From positions 372,001-436,000 of the forward strand of contig NZ_CP038469.1 of assembly GCF_004684345.1 (NCBI RefSeq): a DNA stretch of 64,000 nucleotides. Direction: 5' to 3'. This document shows, in pieces, positions 62,566 to 64,000 of this stretch. The notes under the pieces are model-generated. The model saw only the letters and a list, made by a program, of their open reading frames with translations. It had not been told where the DNA came from and did not search any database. How positions within the stretch are numbered: position 1 is the stretch's first letter; each line of letters starts with the position of its first letter. The translations under genes and the position numbers were made by a program. Source of the DNA: Citrobacter tructae (lineage in GTDB: Bacteria; Pseudomonadota; Gammaproteobacteria; Enterobacterales; Enterobacteriaceae).

Positions 62566-63680
62566 AAGTTGCTTTAATTACTGGTATTACTGGTCAGGAT
62601 GGTTCTTATTTGGCAGAATTTCTTCTGGATAAAGGATATGAGGTTCACGGTATTAAACGTCGGGCATCATCATTTAACACAGAGCGTGTTGATCATATTT
62701 ATCAGGATCCGCATACCAACAACCCTCAATTTCATCTGCACTATGGAGACCTAACCGACACCTCAAACTTAACCAGAATTTTGTCTGAAGTTCAACCTGA
62801 TGAGGTTTATAATCTAGGCGCTATGAGCCATGTTGCTGTATCATTTGAGTCACCCGAATATACTGCTGATGTTGATGCTATGGGGACTCTGCGTCTTTTG
62901 GAGGCTATTCGTTTCTTGGGGTTGGAAAAGAAAACTCGCTTTTATCAGGCATCTACATCTGAGTTATATGGTTTAGTTCAAGAAATACCGCAGAAAGAAA
63001 CCACTCCTTTCTATCCGCGTTCTCCATATGCGGTTGCTAAACTTTACGCGTACTGGATCACAGTTAACTATCGCGAATCTTACGGTATGTATGCTTGCAA
63101 CGGTATTCTGTTTAATCACGAATCCCCACGTCGTGGTGAAACATTTGTGACTCGTAAAATTACACGCGCTATCGCCAACATTGCTCAGGGTCTGGAGAAG
63201 TGCTTATATCTAGGTAATATGGATTCACTTCGTGACTGGGGCCATGCCAAAGATTATGTAAGAATGCAGTGGATGATGTTGCAGCAAGAGCAACCTGAAG
63301 ACTTTGTAATTGCAACGGGTAAGCAAATTTCCGTGCGTGAATTCGTGCGGATGTCCGCATTAGAGGCCGGGATTGAGATTCAGTTCAGTGGCGAAGGTAT
63401 AAATGAAATTGCGACAGTTGTGAATGTGTCTGGTAACTGTGCGCAAGAAGTACGAGTTGGTGATGTGATCGTTCGTGTTGATCCTCGTTATTTCCGACCA
63501 GCTGAGGTAGAAACATTGCTTGGCGATCCAACAAAAGCAAAAGAAAAACTGGGATGGGTGCCAGAGATTAGTGTTGAAGAAATGTGTAAGGAGATGGTAA
63601 AAAGTGATCTTGAGAAAGCTAAGCAGCATGCACTCTTAAGAGCAAATGGCTTCGATGTTTCCATTTCTTTGGAGAATTAA
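62562..63680 (+). CDS. gmd: GDP-mannose 4,6-dehydratase (O-antigen copy)
   Basis: 372 residues, one fewer than the colanic acid copy. NADP motif ITGITGQDG at 6-14, catalytic T132, E134, Y156, K160. Residues 1-~260 are almost the same as in the copy at 39031; the C-terminal ~110 differ widely. At DNA level the copy is AT-richer with many synonymous changes, so this is not a recent duplication. It supplies the GDP-fucose precursor for the O antigen. Confidence 0.96.
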   Translation: MKVALITGITGQDGSYLAEFLLDKGYEVHGIKRRASSFNTERVDHIYQDPHTNNPQFHLHYGDLTDTSNLTRILSEVQPDEVYNLGAMSHVAVSFESPEYTADVDAMGTLRLLEAIRFLGLEKKTRFYQASTSELYGLVQEIPQKETTPFYPRSPYAVAKLYAYWITVNYRESYGMYACNGILFNHESPRRGETFVTRKITRAIANIAQGLEKCLYLGNMDSLRDWGHAKDYVRMQWMMLQQEQPEDFVIATGKQISVREFVRMSALEAGIEIQFSGEGINEIATVVNVSGNCAQEVRVGDVIVRVDPRYFRPAEVETLLGDPTKAKEKLGWVPEISVEEMCKEMVKSDLEKAKQHALLRANGFDVSISLEN

Positions 63681-63683
63681 AGC

Positions 63684-64000
63684 GTGGCTAAGAGAATATT
63701 TGTTGCAGGACATAATGGAATGGTGGGATCCGCTCTGGTAAGAGAACTTTGCCAGCAGCAGAGCAATGAAGTAATTACTAGAAGCCGAGATGAACTTGAT
63801 CTTCTCTCGCAGGCTGCTGTGAATGATTTTTTCAAAAAAGAGAAAATTGACCAAGTTTATTTGGCTGCAGCAAAAGTTGGCGGCATTCAAGCTAACAATA
63901 CTTTCCCTGCGGATTTTATTTATCAAAATCTTATGATTGAGAGCAACATTATTCATGCTGCTCATGTTAATGACGTTAATGAATTGCTTTTTTTGGGGTC
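63684..64000 (+). CDS. fcl: GDP-L-fucose synthase (O-antigen copy), cut by window end
   Basis: A partial gene: GTG start at 63684, 3 bases after gmd, open to the last base. The 105 visible residues contain the NADP motif VAGHNGMVGSALV, YLAAAKVGGIQANNTFPADFIYQ and LLFLGS just before the catalytic serine/cysteine, all matching WcaG-type fucose synthase. Together with gmd it shows that GDP-L-fucose, rather than GDP-rhamnose, is the intended product. The rest lies outside the window. Confidence 0.92.
   Translation, partial: MAKRIFVAGHNGMVGSALVRELCQQQSNEVITRSRDELDLLSQAAVNDFFKKEKIDQVYLAAAKVGGIQANNTFPADFIYQNLMIESNIIHAAHVNDVNELLFLG

Noticed and set aside
1..64000. CRISPR arrays, insertion sequences, prophage genes, tRNA or rRNA genes
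   Set aside because: I saw no regularly spaced repeats, transposase or integrase motifs, or RNA-gene signatures anywhere in the window.

Overview
The window comes from the chromosome of an enterobacterium very close to Escherichia coli and Salmonella. Nearly every gene in the first 53 kb has a recognisable E. coli orthologue of the same or nearly the same length, but with protein differences too frequent for E. coli itself. A Citrobacter species is my best guess; this is an inference from gene content and similarity remembered without a database search.

Layout. (1) 45-2672: clpS-clpA, the ClpAP adaptor and unfoldase, closed by a strong terminator. (2) 2750-4281, minus strand: trhP (yegQ) and, downstream of it, the CRP-activated small RNA CyaR. 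In E. coli clpA and yegQ/cyaR are far apart, so the clpA/cyaR junction marks a rearrangement. (3) 4401-7222, minus: a coupled pair of genes of unknown function (a DUF4034-like protein and a small exported protein). (4) 7302-18283, minus: the mdtABCD-baeSR operon, a multidrug RND efflux system with its envelope-stress two-component regulators. (5) 18519-18658: a Sib/Ibs type I toxin-antitoxin locus with a 19-residue Ibs peptide. (6) 18721-29521: yegD, alkA, dgcE, udk, dcd, asmA and yegH. (7) 29522-52614: a long regulatory leader with a JUMPstart/ops element, followed by the complete colanic acid operon wza-wzb-wzc-wcaABCDEF-gmd-fcl-gmm-wcaI-manC-manB-wcaJ-wzxC-wcaKLM. (8) 52781-53674: galF, then a terminator and a second JUMPstart/ops element. 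(9) 54046-64000: the left part of an O-antigen cluster: rmlB, rmlA, fdtA, fdtB, a WzxE-like flippase, a glycosyltransferase, wzy, a second glycosyltransferase, a second gmd and a second fcl that runs off the window.

How the parts work together. Two surface-polysaccharide operons lie end to end. Each is preceded by an ops element, so both should depend on RfaH antitermination. The colanic acid genes make GDP-L-fucose (ManB, ManC, Gmd, Fcl), load the lipid carrier with glucose-1-phosphate (WcaJ), build and decorate the repeat unit, flip it (WzxC), polymerise it (WcaD) and export it (Wza-Wzb-Wzc). The O-antigen cluster sends glucose-1-phosphate through RmlA/RmlB to a dTDP-4-keto-6-deoxy sugar that FdtA and FdtB convert to a 3-amino-3,6-dideoxyhexose (probably dTDP-Fuc3N). 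A second GDP-fucose branch is encoded by gmd and fcl copies. From rmlA onward the DNA becomes AT-rich, as is typical of laterally exchanged O-antigen genes.

Most noteworthy points: the FdtC-type N-acetyltransferase expected between fdtA and fdtB is absent, and a 177-base non-coding gap sits in its place; clpA is joined to cyaR/yegQ; a two-gene cassette of unknown function sits between trhP and baeR; and a single Sib/Ibs locus is present.
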